Source: a virus
Length of the DNA stretch: 25,259 nt
IMG/VR virus record: IMGVR_UViG_3300010296_000075
Span: 1 to 25,259 of that record
Reading direction: 5' to 3' (one strand)
In this document: positions 13,119 to 23,664 of the stretch, one piece after another
Position numbering within the stretch: the first letter of the stretch is position 1
Layout of the letters: each line of letters starts with the position of its first letter
Position numbers and translations under genes: made by a program
The notes under the pieces: model-generated
Told to the model about the DNA's origin: nothing
What the model saw: only the letters and a program-made list of their open reading frames with translations
The model's database searches: none

Positions 13119-16100
13119 TTATTTTCCTGCTCTGTCCAATAATCTTTCCACCCGCTCCGCGATTTGATTCCTGCGGTTGATGAGGGTGTTGAGCCGGTCT
13201 TTCTTGTCGGCAGAGGACATCGTCGCGTTGTCACGGACACGGTTAATCTGCTTGGTAATCTTGGACAGGCTGTCTGCCAGCTTGTTGACCGAGCGACGGA
13301 CAGACAGGAGCTTCCGGTTCTCCGTCATCAGTTCACGGGCTGCCTCGCGCCGCCCGGATTCACGCAGCGCACGGACGCCAGTGTAAATCTCGTTGGCTTC
13401 GCGGCGCAGGTCGTAAACCTCACCCACCCATTTGTTGGATGGGTCAGCACCCTCACGGATGAAGCGGTTGATGCCAAGGATGTCGCCACCGGGCATCACA
13501 CCATCTGGCTTTGCCGGGATGAGACCGGCACTGGACAGGGCTGTGTCGATGGTGTTCAGGGACAGGATGCCCAGCGTACCGAGGTGGCCGCGCACCAGAG
13601 CTTCTAGCTGAACAGGGCTAAGGCCCAAGGTGTCTCCAGTTACAGAGCCAATGCCTTGGAGGACCGACGACGTGGTGGTGTCAGCACGTTGTCCCTTCGG
13701 CAGGTTCTGAAGGCGACCGCTCTCAATCTCCCGGCCACGGAAGAAGTCGTAGTTCGTGTAAACCTCAAGGGTCGGACGAATGACCTGCGGGATTGGGTTG
13801 AACGAGAAGGTGTTGAAGAACGTGTGCGCCGCTGCGTCAGCCACATACTTGCCGCCCTCTTGCCCAGAGATAACGTCGAGGACAACCTCCGGCAGCGTCT
13901 GCGCCAGAACACCAACCTCGAAGGCCTTCGGGATGAGGATGCGGTAATCGCCAGCATACAGGATGTGGTAGTTCATCTTCCTGTAGAGCGGTTCATCATC
14001 CCACCGGTCATCGCCAGAAGACAGCGCCCAGATGGCAGTGGACACGGCACTGAGCATACCTATACGAGCAATGGCCTTCCTCTGGTCCGCCTCTTTGCCA
14101 GCCAGTGCTGTGCCTGTTCTGTAGAGGCCTTGAATACGAGCGTTGAGGAACGGCACCATCGGGATGAGGAGAGACAGAACCTGACCGGCCCGTGTCTGTG
14201 GATTGCCACGACGGTTGAAGTTGACGAGGTTCAGGGCTTGGTAGGCTGCCTCAGTCTTGGACCCGGTCCTCTCAAGTGTTGCGCGGTAGATGCCATCGCG
14301 TGTGGACAATTCTGATGCCTCACCGACATCCTGCAAACCGTCGATTGCTTTGCGAAGCTGGGCAACCACGTTGGTCTGCGGGTCAATCTTGCGTTTAAAC
14401 ACGTTGGCAAAGTCGCGGCTGTCCTGCCCGTATGCATAGCCACCCACACCAGAGATGGCCTTCATCTCCTCCGACACACTGTCGTTTTGCAGCACGTTCT
14501 TGAAGCCCTTCAGTGTTCCGAAGATTGGCTTCTGCCCCTCTGTCACAGTAACAAAGCCAGCAATGTCACCACGGATGAGGTTGGCCAGCATGAAGTTCGG
14601 AGCCAGTGTGATGGCGTTACGGAAGATGCCGGTCACCTTCTGCACAATGTCCATCAGGCCGGTAAGCTGCGGAGGGCTGAACGACGACAACGCCATGAAC
14701 ATGCGCTGGTTGAAATCAGAGTCGGCGTTGTCCGCGCCCTCTAGGTCCATGTAGACTTTGTTGCCGTCCTCGTAATAAGTGACCACAAACGGGTTACCGC
14801 TCTCGCGCTCAGTAACCCGGCGAGACATTTTGAGGGTCTCCATGTTGTTGAGCGCACGTTGCATGGCCACGTTCTTGAGACCAGCGTTAATCATCGCGTT
14901 GTTGTTCTTGATGATGTTCTCGTACAGGTCAGAGATGGTGCCTTCACGGCCCGTCAGTTCCTGAATACCAGCGTCTGGGTTGTTGAACACCTGCGTTACA
15001 CGAGGACCGAGGATGGAGTTACGGACCATCTTCTTACCTGTGCCGTACTCCTCCTGCTCCATGTACTTGTAGTACGGAATGTAGTCGATGTTCATCGCCT
15101 CACGCTGGGCTTCGGAGATGACGCCGGTGTCTACAAGAAACTGAAGCGTGTTCTGATTGAACTTGTTGTAGCGGTCAAAGACATCACGGAACTCAGCGCT
15201 CTCAAACTGCATACCATCGGCAATGCGCTCATTCGTCAGGGTGTCATCCAGCCGCTGCTGACGCTCTTCTAGTTTGCGGACCTTGTCTTTGAGTTGGTTC
15301 TTGGTCTTCTTGTCTGCCGTCGCAGCAATCTGCTGCTGGAGAACAGCGACCCGGCGGCGGGTGTCATCTTTGAGTGTCAGCGCACGACGAGCAATCGCGT
15401 ACTGCTGGAACTGCATATACCGCTCACCAGAGCCAATGCTCTTGAAGATGTCGAGAAGGCCTTCGGAGTTTTCATTGATGCCAATCTCGCCGGTGTTCCT
15501 GTCATAAGTCAGGTTGCCGTGCATCAGTGAGAACTCTGAACGACCAGAGTTGTTGGTGGCAAGCTCTGCCATCTTGAAGGCGGACGTGGTGGCTAGGCCA
15601 ATCTCACCCTTGTTGGCCAGCTTGTCGAGTTCAGCCAGCGGCTGGAACCTGTTGATGTTGTCATCAATCCAGCGACCGCTGCGGAAATAGTTGGAGAACC
15701 CTTCACGGGCCTTGCGTAGTACGCCCTCGGTGTCTTGTCGTGCAAGGACATCAATCATCCGGCCTGTTTGACCGATTGTTTGTGGCGAGGCGGAAGCCCT
15801 TACTTCGAGGACTGCGCTGTACTTGGTTGTTCCTTGGGCGTCTGGTCCGGTGCCATCGGTGTTACCTTGGCCAGTCCCTCGAACCCTTGGTTGAACAAGT
15901 TGTCCGCCTTGTCTTTGGAGGAGTCCTGAGAGGGCGGCGTTGTCGATGTCGTCTCGCTCATAATATGGTTTCTCTTTGTTCTGACTGATTTGGAATTTAG
16001 AGGGTAGTATACCATCGCTCTTGAGTTTTTTCGACAACCTTTCAAAGACAGCTTGTGCCTTGTCGGATGTGAACTCGAACATGTTACCCAGACCGTCTGG

Positions 16101-19100
16101 GATGTGGACGTATGGCTGACCGTTCTCTTTGTAGCCATAAACAGACCCGCCCTTGAACTGGATGTAGCGCCCCTCTTTGGTGGTGATGCTGTTGTATGGC
16201 TGGTCGATGCCCATGGCGTCGTGGATGATGCCGTCAATGGTGCCGTGGTCCACCTCTTGTGCTGAAGATGCAACCCAGCTTTCCCAGTGGAAGCGTCCCA
16301 TGGAAGCGTCAGCCTCACGGCCAATCATCTTGTATGCCTTGCGGACAGCAGGAAGCAGGTCACGCTCCAGCGCTTCGTACATCATCAGGCCCATCGTGTC
16401 GTCACCCATCTTCTGGATGGACGAGCCTGTGACCGCCTTCTTGTTCTCGGTCACACCGTCATAGAGGTTGTAGTTGCCAAGACGGCCATCGTTGAACAGG
16501 TTACGGAACTGGACACGGTCGAGGACCAGAACGTCATTGCGGCCAGAAACTAGCAGCATGAAGGACACGACCTTGTTGTTTATGCCAATGCTGGTGTTCA
16601 TCTTGTGGAACTCGCGCCGCACCTGCTTGCCAGACAGCGACTGGTCGGCCACAAGGTTGTGAAACTTCTGGAGCATGGTGAGACCGTCCGGCCCCTTCTT
16701 AGACATCTTTGCCAACGTCATTGTGCCGAAGGCGTTCAGGTTGTGCGTAGCACCAGCACCGGGGCTGTTCTCAGGGATGGCTGTCTTGACCCAGTCAAGG
16801 TATGCATCAAGGTCAAAGTTGCCTTCAGCAGCGTCTTTGATGAACTTACCCACACCAGCCTTGTTGCCGCGCTCCTGCACCACGTCTAGGAACAGGCTCT
16901 CCTGCACAAACGGGCTGACGCCACGAGACAGAATGCCCCACAGGATGAGCTTGCCGGTATGCTCTGGCTCGGCAAGTCCGCCTTCATAGGCAAGCCTAAA
17001 CTTTTCAGCCGAATCAAAACCTGCCTGTGCCATCTCACGCTGGCCTTGTGTCAGACCGCCAATCTGTTCGGCAATCATGGCAGGGTTGTTGGCCATCTGG
17101 ATGGCCCGGAACGGCGGCATGGGGACGGAACCGTCCTTGTTGTCCTTACCCATGGCGTCTGACAAGAAGTCTGCGAAAGCCTTCTCAGAGGCCAGTGTGT
17201 TGGGGTGGTCGTTCAGCAACCCATCCAAGTTGTCGATTTGCCGCTCGGCGTTATTCGGGTTAACACTGGCGTTAATCTTCCGTGGGTGGTCGAACTTCTT
17301 GTCGGTCTTGAAGCGCAGGAATGGCAGCAGACCCAGCGCCCTGTTGTCTCTGACAGATGTGTCTGTCGTCAGTAGTGTACTGGCCTGTGGTGCTGCACCT
17401 ACTACCGGGCGCTCTTGGCCAGCGAACCGCTGCGCTGTGCGACCAGTGCTGGCGTCGCGCATAACATCCTGAACCGAGCGGAAGCCACGACCCATGATGA
17501 GGTTCTTCATCCGTGGGAAGAACTGGGACAGCATGTTGAGGAACCTGCGAACAGGACCGCCAGTGCCGGGTATGTTCTTGCCCTCACGCCTCGCTTGGTC
17601 AAAGGCTTGGAATGTGTAAGCAGCAATTTCACCAGCGTTCAGCGTCTTGCCGCGAAGCTGTCGGTCTATTTCAGGGTTTAAACGCCTGATGAACTTAGCT
17701 GCACCGCTGCGGTCGTACTCAACCTGCTGCCGGGGCTTGCCAAAGAATGCGTCGAGGATTTTCTCCGAGCCTTTGTCGTATGCAGCAAAGTAATCCTGAA
17801 GGGTGTGGAACGCTTCGTGCGCTGCCGTGGAGCGGACGGTTTCTGGGGACAGGGCCAGCGACAGTTCGATGATGCCATTGGTTACATCCTGTGTGCGGGA
17901 GGTGTTCAGGCCAGCTACCTGACCACCGGCCTCGCCGCCACTGCCTTCGGCTGCACCGCCACGGTCCATAAGCTGCTGCACAAACCGGATGCGGTCACGG
18001 CTTCGTTGTGGAAGTATTTCGTTTAGCACATCGGCGGTGTCGAAGATGGTGACGGCTTGCTCTACAGAGATGCCGCGCCGACGCACCGCTTGCTCGACAG
18101 CCCGTGCAAGTATGCCACCTTGGTCGCCCGATGCACGAAGGGCGTCTATACGCTCCTGTATGCGCCTGTTAGCGGCCTCAAGCTGCTCCGGGGTAACCCG
18201 TGCCTGTGGAGTGGCAGGAGCCGCCTGTGGGGCTGCTGGAGCGCCTGTTGCAGCGGACGCTTTTGTCGGGTCAATGAGGCCCAGAGCCTCGTCTTCTTTG
18301 ATGAGCTTGGCATCAACAAGGTTCTGAAGACGGACAGGGTCACCCGACGCCTTTACGTCCTTGACCATATCCTCCTTTAGAAGCGCTACAGCTTCCTTTT
18401 TGGCGGTTTTCTTTTCAGGAAGCAGTCTACTGAAGTCGCTTTCCAGAAGCTCGCCAAATTGGTCTACCTCTTGCCAATTAACATCAAGGACAGTGGGTCC
18501 CTGTTCCGCCGGGTCAATCCACATCAAGTACCGACTGTCCACACCGTCTGAAACCTCAACGACAGGATAACTGTCAAACGGGTCTTTGCGTTTGTCGGGC
18601 CGGTCTGGGTTGAAGGGCATGACCTCTTGGGTCTTGAAGCCGGTTACCTTGGTGCCGATGAGTGACGGTTTGGCTGGGATTAAATCATAGGCTTGGTCGT
18701 ATTGGTCTCCAGTAAGGTCACCTTCGTCAAAGAAGCTGTCCAGTGCCTTTTTCCGACGCCCTTCAATCGCCTCTTTGACCCGCTTCCGCAGACTGTCTGA
18801 CCCCTGTATGGTGGCAACGAAGTCATCAATCGGGCTGGCCGGTGCTGGGTCTGGCGTTGGCGTCGGTGCTGGTGTCACGCCAGTCCGGGCGGCATCAGCT
18901 TGAGCGACAACGTCCTGCTGCAAAAGAGCGCGAGCTTCTGTGATGCGCTCCTTCAACCCATTGATGTCCTGCGCTACACGGGCCTTGCCCCGCATTTTGC
19001 CAGTTTGCTTGCGTCCTTTAGCGATGTCTGTGGCACCAGTGATTAGCCTACTTGTGCTGCCGCTCAGTTGAGACATAGCCTTTTTGAGGGCTTGCTCTTT

Positions 19101-21296
19101 GGGCGTCCCTTCGAGAGCAATGTCATCACGCATGACGCCGCCGCGATTGATTTCATTGTTCAGCAGTTCGTAAGTTGCCTTCGCTTCGATGTAGGCATCC
19201 TCGACACCATCCACGGTCTTGGATGCGGCAAGGTCATCGCGCTCCTCGACAGCGATGGAATCAAAGTCAGGAGGGACTTCGTATTGAGGATTACCGTCCA
19301 TCGCGGCTTGTTTAAACTCAGCCTTTGGCTGTAGTTCAGCGACCGAATTGGTGGCCATGTTGAGAGCCTGTTGCATCGTGACGTTGAGTGTGCCGCGCTG
19401 ACCGCTGAGTACTTGGTCACGCATTTTCTCAATGCTCTCAACTCGACCTGCCGCTGCTTTGAGCGGCATAGCCCGAAGCGTCTCAAGCTGCCTGTCAATC
19501 TCCGGCAGCAGCGCCATTTCTTCTTGGGAAACCCGTTCAGGTATTCTGGCTGTTCCCGGACTACCACCCGCAAACTCGCTTACCCCGCCTTCTGGTGTCA
19601 GGATTGGGGTGGTCTGAGCTATGGCGGCAGGGTCTGTTTGACCGGGCGTGACGGGCGTTTCAATGACCCTGACAGTCGGGTCAGGATTTGCACGAAGCTG
19701 CTCACGGACAGCCGCAGCTTCCTCTGCGCTCACGCGCTGGTATGACGGTGTGCCGTTTGGGCCTAGCTTTTCAATCGCAAAGCGAGAAGGTTGGAGAGTT
19801 GGCTCTGCACGAAGCTGCCCCTCTTCTGGCAGCAGCGACGTAGCCGCTCCCTTGCCGCCACCCTTGCTAGTACCGGCGGCGGCTTCTGCCGCACGTCTTT
19901 GCTGCTCCTCCGGGTTCGGCTGCCCGGTACGCATCCGGGAGGTCTCGCCAATATACTCAGGCCCGGTGTAAATCTCCCTGAACCTAGTGCGAAGCAACTG
20001 AGCCTGTTGCACCGGGTCGGAAATTCTGTCCAATATTTCTGGAATTTGCGGGTCTACATTCCGGTTGTTCTCCGCAAACTCTATTAAGTCCCTGCCACTC
20101 AACATTACCGGCTCGCCGCTTCTGTCTATGGTGGTGGGGACAGGCTCATTGAGTATTCGCTCTGATTGCGGCACGTCGAGAAGAGGCACATCAGGGTCAG
20201 GCATGGACCGGGCAATGACCTCTTGGCCGCCCTGCTCAATGTCAGTCCTTACAGTCTGGATGTCGTCGCGAAGCTGTTGCTGTGCCTCTGCCTTCTCACG
20301 GGCTTCACGCTGCTGTGGGCTTTCACCCGGAATGCCACTGACCAGACCAAAGGCCTTACCGCCAATGGCACCACGCAGACCAGCGTCGAGGATGCGGTCC
20401 ACGTTTTCTTGCGTGAAGAACTCAGGATTGTCTTTGAGGAGTTGTGCTGCGATGAGGTTGTTGGCTTCCTGAACACCTTCAGTCAGGCCTTCAACGGCTG
20501 CACCCTTGCCCCCGCCAATCATCAGGCGTGTAAACAGGGACCGGGCAACCTCGTCTCTGGCGTTTTTGCCAAGGGCTTTGGCAACGCCTACAGGGAGAAT
20601 GGAATCCAGTGCAGCGTTAATGGAGCCGACAAACAGGGCGGTCGCGGCTGCGGGTTCGCCCGTCTCTTCTGCGATGGAGGTGTATGCTTCGGGGATTGTT
20701 TGAGAACCAGAACCGGCAAACGTACCAGCGACAAAGCCGATGCCCTTACCCTTCTTGACGGCAGCTTCAGCCGCGTCTCCGACCAGCTTTCTAGCAAAAC
20801 CTTCAGCGGCTTTCTTGCCGACAAAGCCACCAATGCCACCGCCAAGCAGTGATGTAGCGATGGACGGAATAAACTGACCGATGGTCTCTGCTGCGTACAG
20901 GCCAGCATCACCAGCGTCTTCGATGTCACGGAAGGTGCGGACAGCGGACGGAGCCTTGGCTTCGATGTCCGCCATGGTCTCTTGGTATTCTTGAAGCTGG
21001 CGGTCCCGGTAGTCGTCAGCGCCCACAAGGTCAGCCGCGATGGCTGGCAGGGCGTCACCTAGCAGCGCACCGGTTTGGCGGGTGCCACGGTACAGTCCTG
21101 TCTGGAAGGCATCGAAGAACGAGGTCTCGTCTTTAATTTTCTCGCGCTCTGTGCGCTCCTTCTCAACAAGAAGCCCCTCGATTTCTGCTACTGTTCTGTT
21201 GGGATGAAACTTCTTGCGGTAACCTTCAATCAGTTCCTCGTCCGACTTTTCGTCGTACATAGGAAACTGTTGACGCAGGGCATCAATAAGCGCCAT
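13119..21296 (-). CDS. Giant polyvalent virion protein with zincin motif (LPD38-type C-terminus)
   Basis: This protein has 2725 aa. The N-terminus (FPMYDEKSDEELIEGYRKKF) is typical of large polyvalent or ejected phage proteins. Gly/Ala-rich hydrophobic stretches lie at about 115-245 (SIATSLLGGGIGGFVG, AAATALFVGSINAALD) and could enter a membrane. Pro/Ala/Thr linkers occur near 810 and 1020. AAHEAFHTLQDYF near residue 1160 holds an HExxH zincin metallopeptidase motif. Coiled coil occurs around 1985-2030. FMLANLIRGD near 2232 and the long C-terminal helical tail (YDLRREANEIYTGVRAL onward) resemble LPD38 regions. Such proteins are packed in podovirus heads and injected. The ATG has GGGGGG upstream. 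Three GTTTAAAC sites lie inside (14393, 17676, 19310). Confidence 0.93.
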   Translation of the reverse strand: MALIDALRQQFPMYDEKSDEELIEGYRKKFHPNRTVAEIEGLLVEKERTEREKIKDETSFFDAFQTGLYRGTRQTGALLGDALPAIAADLVGADDYRDRQLQEYQETMADIEAKAPSAVRTFRDIEDAGDAGLYAAETIGQFIPSIATSLLGGGIGGFVGKKAAEGFARKLVGDAAEAAVKKGKGIGFVAGTFAGSGSQTIPEAYTSIAEETGEPAAATALFVGSINAALDSILPVGVAKALGKNARDEVARSLFTRLMIGGGKGAAVEGLTEGVQEANNLIAAQLLKDNPEFFTQENVDRILDAGLRGAIGGKAFGLVSGIPGESPQQREAREKAEAQQQLRDDIQTVRTDIEQGGQEVIARSMPDPDVPLLDVPQSERILNEPVPTTIDRSGEPVMLSGRDLIEFAENNRNVDPQIPEILDRISDPVQQAQLLRTRFREIYTGPEYIGETSRMRTGQPNPEEQQRRAAEAAAGTSKGGGKGAATSLLPEEGQLRAEPTLQPSRFAIEKLGPNGTPSYQRVSAEEAAAVREQLRANPDPTVRVIETPVTPGQTDPAAIAQTTPILTPEGGVSEFAGGSPGTARIPERVSQEEMALLPEIDRQLETLRAMPLKAAAGRVESIEKMRDQVLSGQRGTLNVTMQQALNMATNSVAELQPKAEFKQAAMDGNPQYEVPPDFDSIAVEERDDLAASKTVDGVEDAYIEAKATYELLNNEINRGGVMRDDIALEGTPKEQALKKAMSQLSGSTSRLITGATDIAKGRKQTGKMRGKARVAQDINGLKERITEARALLQQDVVAQADAARTGVTPAPTPTPDPAPASPIDDFVATIQGSDSLRKRVKEAIEGRRKKALDSFFDEGDLTGDQYDQAYDLIPAKPSLIGTKVTGFKTQEVMPFNPDRPDKRKDPFDSYPVVEVSDGVDSRYLMWIDPAEQGPTVLDVNWQEVDQFGELLESDFSRLLPEKKTAKKEAVALLKEDMVKDVKASGDPVRLQNLVDAKLIKEDEALGLIDPTKASAATGAPAAPQAAPATPQARVTPEQLEAANRRIQERIDALRASGDQGGILARAVEQAVRRRGISVEQAVTIFDTADVLNEILPQRSRDRIRFVQQLMDRGGAAEGSGGEAGGQVAGLNTSRTQDVTNGIIELSLALSPETVRSTAAHEAFHTLQDYFAAYDKGSEKILDAFFGKPRQQVEYDRSGAAKFIRRLNPEIDRQLRGKTLNAGEIAAYTFQAFDQARREGKNIPGTGGPVRRFLNMLSQFFPRMKNLIMGRGFRSVQDVMRDASTGRTAQRFAGQERPVVGAAPQASTLLTTDTSVRDNRALGLLPFLRFKTDKKFDHPRKINASVNPNNAERQIDNLDGLLNDHPNTLASEKAFADFLSDAMGKDNKDGSVPMPPFRAIQMANNPAMIAEQIGGLTQGQREMAQAGFDSAEKFRLAYEGGLAEPEHTGKLILWGILSRGVSPFVQESLFLDVVQERGNKAGVGKFIKDAAEGNFDLDAYLDWVKTAIPENSPGAGATHNLNAFGTMTLAKMSKKGPDGLTMLQKFHNLVADQSLSGKQVRREFHKMNTSIGINNKVVSFMLLVSGRNDVLVLDRVQFRNLFNDGRLGNYNLYDGVTENKKAVTGSSIQKMGDDTMGLMMYEALERDLLPAVRKAYKMIGREADASMGRFHWESWVASSAQEVDHGTIDGIIHDAMGIDQPYNSITTKEGRYIQFKGGSVYGYKENGQPYVHIPDGLGNMFEFTSDKAQAVFERLSKKLKSDGILPSKFQISQNKEKPYYERDDIDNAALSGLLQRQGGQLVQPRVRGTGQGNTDGTGPDAQGTTKYSAVLEVRASASPQTIGQTGRMIDVLARQDTEGVLRKAREGFSNYFRSGRWIDDNINRFQPLAELDKLANKGEIGLATTSAFKMAELATNNSGRSEFSLMHGNLTYDRNTGEIGINENSEGLLDIFKSIGSGERYMQFQQYAIARRALTLKDDTRRRVAVLQQQIAATADKKTKNQLKDKVRKLEERQQRLDDTLTNERIADGMQFESAEFRDVFDRYNKFNQNTLQFLVDTGVISEAQREAMNIDYIPYYKYMEQEEYGTGKKMVRNSILGPRVTQVFNNPDAGIQELTGREGTISDLYENIIKNNNAMINAGLKNVAMQRALNNMETLKMSRRVTERESGNPFVVTYYEDGNKVYMDLEGADNADSDFNQRMFMALSSFSPPQLTGLMDIVQKVTGIFRNAITLAPNFMLANLIRGDIAGFVTVTEGQKPIFGTLKGFKNVLQNDSVSEEMKAISGVGGYAYGQDSRDFANVFKRKIDPQTNVVAQLRKAIDGLQDVGEASELSTRDGIYRATLERTGSKTEAAYQALNLVNFNRRGNPQTRAGQVLSLLIPMVPFLNARIQGLYRTGTALAGKEADQRKAIARIGMLSAVSTAIWALSSGDDRWDDEPLYRKMNYHILYAGDYRILIPKAFEVGVLAQTLPEVVLDVISGQEGGKYVADAAAHTFFNTFSFNPIPQVIRPTLEVYTNYDFFRGREIESGRLQNLPKGQRADTTTSSVLQGIGSVTGDTLGLSPVQLEALVRGHLGTLGILSLNTIDTALSSAGLIPAKPDGVMPGGDILGINRFIREGADPSNKWVGEVYDLRREANEIYTGVRALRESGRREAARELMTENRKLLSVRRSVNKLADSLSKITKQINRVRDNATMSSADKKDRLNTLINRRNQIAERVERLLDRAGK

Positions 21297-21307
21297 GTCG
21301 CCCCCCT

Positions 21308-23656
21308 TTAATTAAGACCTAGAGGGTCCGCTGGTGCCGACTGCCCTCCGCCGCCAGACTGACCAAACGCATTGCGAATTGACTTGGCGTAATAATCAAT
21401 CGCCGCCTCCGGGTTTTCCGCTTCGACACCCGGAATGATTGCATTCGGGTCCGCTTGGTACATCTTGGTTGCTGCTGCAAGAATGTCATCTTCGGTGACG
21501 GCACCGGTTTGAGCCTTCTCACGGCCAAGAAGGATTTCTTTCAGACCGTCTTCACCAAACTCGCCCTTCATCCACTCCAGCTTGGCAACCGAGTCTGCTG
21601 GCTTGTCCAGACCAATGGCCTTGAGTTGCTGGTCAATAGCGGTAGACGCCTTCTGCCAGTCGAGTTTGTCTCGGTCGAGGCCAAGCTGTTCGGCCAAGAT
21701 GCCAATCTTCGCGTCACCCTGCTCAACAGTTGCGACTGTCTTGAATAGTTCAGAGTTGGCCAGCATTTCATTGACCGTCTGAGCGCGTTCCTTAATCCCC
21801 ATGTTAAACTTACCAGTCTCTTGCTCGAACCCAAATCTGTCACGGGCAAGCTTAAGCTGGCCTTCGTCGAGTTGAACTCTTTGTTGGTCACGACCGGCTG
21901 CGTCAATCTTGAGACCCGCTTCGAGGTCGAGTTGGGCTGCTGATTGAAGGGAAGCCTCCCTTTCTGAGACGCTGTCCCGCTGTGCTTTGGCAATGTCGAT
22001 TTGACCCTGAGTGATTTGATTGGCCATCGAGTTAATCTTGGTGTTGATGTCCACCTTGGCCTTCTGAAAATCCACGGCAGCGCTGTATTTGTCGAATAGG
22101 TTTTGCTTCTGCTCTGCGTTTAAACGGTCGAAGGTCTCAATACCGACCTTGCCAGCTTCACCAACAGCATTGAGGAAGTTCGCTTCTTTGCTTCCAGCAA
22201 GAGCGAGACCTGCATCAATCATGGACCGGAAGATTCGGTTCTCTGGCGTCATGGAGTTCTTCTCAAAGACATCCATGAACTTCTTCTGAGCATCAAGCAG
22301 CGCATTCATGTCTGTCTTGTAGGTTTCCAGCGCCTTTGCTTGGTCCTCGCTGGCATTTGCCATCAAGCCCTGAATCGTAGTGTCTAGGGCTTCCTTCTCT
22401 TTTATTGAGTCTTCTGCTCTTTGAGTGAATGTGGTGGTCTCACTGGTAACCTTGAATGGGTTGCTGTCGTCACCACCGGACTTTTGTGGGTCGCCACCAC
22501 CAACGCTCTTAATGCCACCGTCTGATGTGCTGCCACCTTCAGTTGTGCTTCCGCCGGAGGTGTTCGGCGTCGTCGCGGCAACGGTGGACCTGTCACCACC
22601 AACAGTCACGGGGCTTGGCGGCGTTGGCCTAGAGCTAGTGGTAGTGTTTACGTCGTCGCCTTTGACCCCGCCCTCTGTGGCCTCAACGTCACTCTTCATT
22701 GCGTTTAAGGCATTGTTGACGACCGACAGCGCGGTTGGGCTTGGCTTCTTGCCGCCATCAACACCCGGCCCCATACCGAGAGCGGATGAAAAGTCTGTGG
22801 AACCCGGCTCATAACCAATCGGACCGGCACCGTCTCCCTGTCTTATCCCCGCAGCTTTAGACTTCAGGTTGCCTGTACCAGCGTACATGCCCTCCGCTTC
22901 ACGGACATCCATGTTTGTCTTAATCATGTCGTCTGTGGCAGAACGAATGCCTCTTGCACGACGAGCGTCAATCGCACTCTGGAAGCCGGGGTCGAGTGGC
23001 ACCTTGTTTGCCGCGTCGATGACCTCTTGCTTGTCGAAGTATTCGCCCTGAAGCATCCTGAGAGGGTTGCGGTCGGTGCCGCCTACCTCACGCCCGAAGA
23101 TGTATTTTTGAGCGAAGGTCGGGCCGTCTGGCCCCTTAGAGACATTTGTTGCATATGGCGCAGATGCCTTGATGCCCATGTTGTCAAACACCGGAGCGTC
23201 TGGCGCTTCCTCTGCCGGTGGGCCTTGGTCAGTGACCATGCCCGAATCTTCCGTAGCTATACGGGCCACGTTCTTGGCATCACCCACCCGCGCAAGGTAT
23301 TCCATGTAGGTCTCGCGAGCGGGGTCGAATGGTTCGATGCCGACTTGCTCTGGGATGGGACTGTTGATGTTGCCACCCAGCGCTGTGACGATGCTTGGTC
23401 CGCCTTTTGCCATGCCCATAGGCTGTTGCTGTTGCGGCATCTGCTGCTGGGGCATCTGCTGCTGGGCTGTCATCATCTCCTGTACACGGGCCTGACGCTG
23501 CTGGTCAGCCATAGCCGCCTGACGCATAGATTGACGGCGGTTGATTTCAGCCACCACAAACTGCGAAGGGATTTTGTCAGGGCGCTTGAGCATTTGCATA
23601 AGCTGCCCGTCTGAGGCTTTCTGGAGGACGGCGGTGTACTGGGCGGGGTTAATCAT
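21308..23656 (-). CDS. Large Gln-rich internal virion/structural protein
   Basis: This 782-aa protein lies between the giant protein and the 329-aa internal protein. Its N-terminus (LMQMLKRPDKIPSQFVVAEINRRQSMRQ) recurs in marine podovirus virion proteins as I remember them. A poly-Gln/Met-Pro run follows at ~65-80. Residues ~310-410 are a Ser/Thr/Gly/Pro linker of low complexity. The rest is mainly predicted helix or coiled coil, with many Gln, Lys and Asp (residues ~420-690). There is no enzyme motif or signal peptide. A role in the internal core or DNA ejection apparatus is inferred from composition and place. A GTTTAAAC site is at 22118 (Leu-Asn). Confidence 0.87.
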   Translation of the reverse strand: MINPAQYTAVLQKASDGQLMQMLKRPDKIPSQFVVAEINRRQSMRQAAMADQQRQARVQEMMTAQQQMPQQQMPQQQQPMGMAKGGPSIVTALGGNINSPIPEQVGIEPFDPARETYMEYLARVGDAKNVARIATEDSGMVTDQGPPAEEAPDAPVFDNMGIKASAPYATNVSKGPDGPTFAQKYIFGREVGGTDRNPLRMLQGEYFDKQEVIDAANKVPLDPGFQSAIDARRARGIRSATDDMIKTNMDVREAEGMYAGTGNLKSKAAGIRQGDGAGPIGYEPGSTDFSSALGMGPGVDGGKKPSPTALSVVNNALNAMKSDVEATEGGVKGDDVNTTTSSRPTPPSPVTVGGDRSTVAATTPNTSGGSTTEGGSTSDGGIKSVGGGDPQKSGGDDSNPFKVTSETTTFTQRAEDSIKEKEALDTTIQGLMANASEDQAKALETYKTDMNALLDAQKKFMDVFEKNSMTPENRIFRSMIDAGLALAGSKEANFLNAVGEAGKVGIETFDRLNAEQKQNLFDKYSAAVDFQKAKVDINTKINSMANQITQGQIDIAKAQRDSVSEREASLQSAAQLDLEAGLKIDAAGRDQQRVQLDEGQLKLARDRFGFEQETGKFNMGIKERAQTVNEMLANSELFKTVATVEQGDAKIGILAEQLGLDRDKLDWQKASTAIDQQLKAIGLDKPADSVAKLEWMKGEFGEDGLKEILLGREKAQTGAVTEDDILAAATKMYQADPNAIIPGVEAENPEAAIDYYAKSIRNAFGQSGGGGQSAPADPLGLN
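23436..23465. repeat. 15-bp tandem repeat coding for Gln-rich run
   Basis: GGCATCTGCTGCTGG occurs twice in tandem (23436-23450 and 23451-23465), with a degenerate third unit beside it. On the coding strand it encodes repeats of the MPQQQ kind in the 782-aa virion protein. Being a multiple of three, changes in copy number would keep the frame. Confidence 0.7.
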
Positions 23657-23664
23657 CTGGCGAC

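Noticed and set aside
13046-13240. Minus-strand frame over the end of the giant gene, and a ~45-codon frame from the ATG in the 13-bp repeat
   Set aside because: No domain; the first is an out-of-frame shadow, and the second has only a ribosome site in favour. Kept only as possible translational interference.
20166-20852. 228-codon plus-strand frame opposite the giant virion gene
   Set aside because: Antisense to a continuous 2725-codon gene, no ribosome site and no recognisable domain.
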